Assembly: GCA_023394415.1 (NCBI GenBank) | Contig: JAEXAR010000032.1 | Coordinates: 1 to 60,018 of the forward strand | Direction: 5' to 3' | Origin: Bacteroidota bacterium | Lineage (GTDB): Bacteria > Bacteroidota > Bacteroidia > Flavobacteriales > Weeksellaceae | Length of the DNA: 60,018 nt | Shown: one piece after another, positions 59,227-60,018 of the stretch | How the letters are laid out: every line of letters starts with the position of its first letter | Numbering within the stretch: position 1 is the first letter of the stretch | Made by a program: the position numbers and the translations under genes | The notes under the pieces: generated by a model | The model's database searches: none | What the model saw: the letters and a program-made list of their open reading frames with translations, nothing else | What the model was told of the DNA's origin: nothing

Positions 59227-60018
59227 ATGCCAAAAATTAGATTAAATAAAGCGGTAAAGGAATTCAATATTTCGATGTCCAGACTTGTGGAATTTCTGCA
59301 GGCCAAGGGCTTCGAGGTAGATGCAAACCCCAACGCTCAATTAGAAGAAGCGGCATACTCTGCACTGAAAGTTGAATTCGCTAAGGACAGCGAACAAAGA
59401 AAAGCTTCGCACGAGGTGGTGATCTCCAAGGTTCCGGAAGAAAAACTGGAACTGGAAACGGAAGAGAAAAAACCTGAAGTGATCAAGGCAAAAGCAACGC
59501 TGAGACCGGAAACCAAAATCCTGGGTAAGATTGACCTTAACCCTAAAAAAGAAACTCCGGATGAAAAACCTGCGCCCGAACCTGAAATTCAGGAGAAGCC
59601 CAAAGCAGAGGAAAAGAAAGAAACAAAACAGGAATTCAACATTCTTGGTAAAATTGATCTTTCGCAAATTGAATCTTCTTCTAAACCAAAACCAAAATCT
59701 CAGCCTGTAAAAGAAGAGCCAAAAGCTGAAGTTACAAAGGAGGAGCCAATAGCTGAGGCGCCACAAACCGCAGTGCAGGAGGAAAAACCGGCAGTACAGG
59801 AACCTGAGAAAATTGAAACCCAGTATCAAAAACTTGACGGCCCTAAAATCCTGAAAGAGAAAGTAGACCTTTCCCAGTTCCAGACCAAGCCAAAAGAGGG
59901 CGGCGCCAATTCTCAGAAAAGGAAAAGAAAGCGGATAGAAAAACCGGGAACTGCGCAGACAGGCAACAGCCAGGGTGGAAATCAGCAGGGCAACCGTCCG
60001 CAGGGGCAGGGTGGAAAC
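59227..60018 (+). CDS. infB: Translation initiation factor IF-2, N-terminal part (runs off window)
   Basis: The ATG at 59227 opens a frame of 264 codons to the window end, with no stop. The first 55 residues (MPKIRLNKAVKEFNISMSRL ...) are the IF-2 N-terminal helical domain. A long Lys/Glu/Pro-rich linker follows, containing a recurring KILGKIDL-type motif (TKILGKIDLNP, FNILGKIDLSQ, PKILKEKVDLSQ). It ends in a Gly/Gln/Asn-rich part. The GTPase domain lies beyond the window. The nusA-infB order is conserved in bacteria. Confidence 0.95.
   Translation, partial: MPKIRLNKAVKEFNISMSRLVEFLQAKGFEVDANPNAQLEEAAYSALKVEFAKDSEQRKASHEVVISKVPEEKLELETEEKKPEVIKAKATLRPETKILGKIDLNPKKETPDEKPAPEPEIQEKPKAEEKKETKQEFNILGKIDLSQIESSSKPKPKSQPVKEEPKAEVTKEEPIAEAPQTAVQEEKPAVQEPEKIETQYQKLDGPKILKEKVDLSQFQTKPKEGGANSQKRKRKRIEKPGTAQTGNSQGGNQQGNRPQGQGGN

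Overview
The window is AT-rich DNA from a member of the Bacteroidota, most likely a Weeksellaceae flavobacterium of the Chryseobacterium / Elizabethkingia / Riemerella type. The evidence is the TAnnTTTG promoter boxes with few Shine-Dalgarno sites, an exosortase XrtF pair, an Oar-like TonB receptor, DUF6702- and GH3-type proteins, and an IS982-family insertion sequence. The genus is an inference. I saw no tRNA, rRNA or CRISPR array, and no stretch over 300 bases lacks a gene.

Layout. 1-119 is the end of an IS982-family element cut by the window edge. 151-3280 holds a small Cys-rich exported protein and a TonB receptor with two N-terminal heavy-metal domains. 3422-25655 is mostly housekeeping: coaX, tadA, a LOG protein, an amino-sugar recycling group (AmgK-like kinase, RapZ C-terminal domain, MurU-like nucleotidyltransferase), the XrtF pair, a CDF transporter, asd, a four-helix-bundle protein, an Oar-like receptor, nadC-nadB, a nitroreductase, rnhA, dnaB, an MFS and an SMR exporter, and a GH3 protein. 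25926-29925 is mfd and pth. 29981-33492 is a CO2/bicarbonate group: two beta-carbonic anhydrases around a SulP transporter. 33584-34678 encodes an acyl carrier protein fused to a probable LnmK-like double-hotdog domain.

34675-57080 is one large surface-polysaccharide region in three blocks. The minus-strand block 40388 to 34675 has a TviB/WbpA-type UDP-sugar dehydrogenase, one GT2, two GT4 and two hexapeptide acyltransferases. The plus-strand block 40481-43309 has a methyltransferase, a DUF6056-like multi-pass membrane protein and a frameshifted GtrB-like glycosyltransferase. The long minus-strand operon 57080 to 43407 has UDP-glucose dehydrogenase, an ABC exporter (Wzm/Wzt type) with an FkbM methyltransferase between its genes, GT10 and GT11 fucosyltransferases, four GT2 enzymes and an AsnB-type amidotransferase. 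Together they predict a fucosylated, probably uronic-acid-amide-containing polysaccharide that is exported by an ABC transporter. A complete 982-bp IS982-family copy (49186-50167, 7-bp target duplication) interrupts the 3' end of the GT11 gene, and removing it in silico restores the reading frame. The window ends in rimP-nusA-infB, with infB cut at the right edge.

The observations I rate highest are: the precise IS insertion and reconstructable GT11; the one-base frameshift in a T5A8 tract of the GtrB-like gene; the ACP-LnmK fusion; TAnnTTTG boxes placed 3-4 bases before six start codons, predicting leaderless mRNAs; a 20-bp perfect inverted repeat before the Oar-like gene; and the kinase / RapZ-C / MurU-like grouping.
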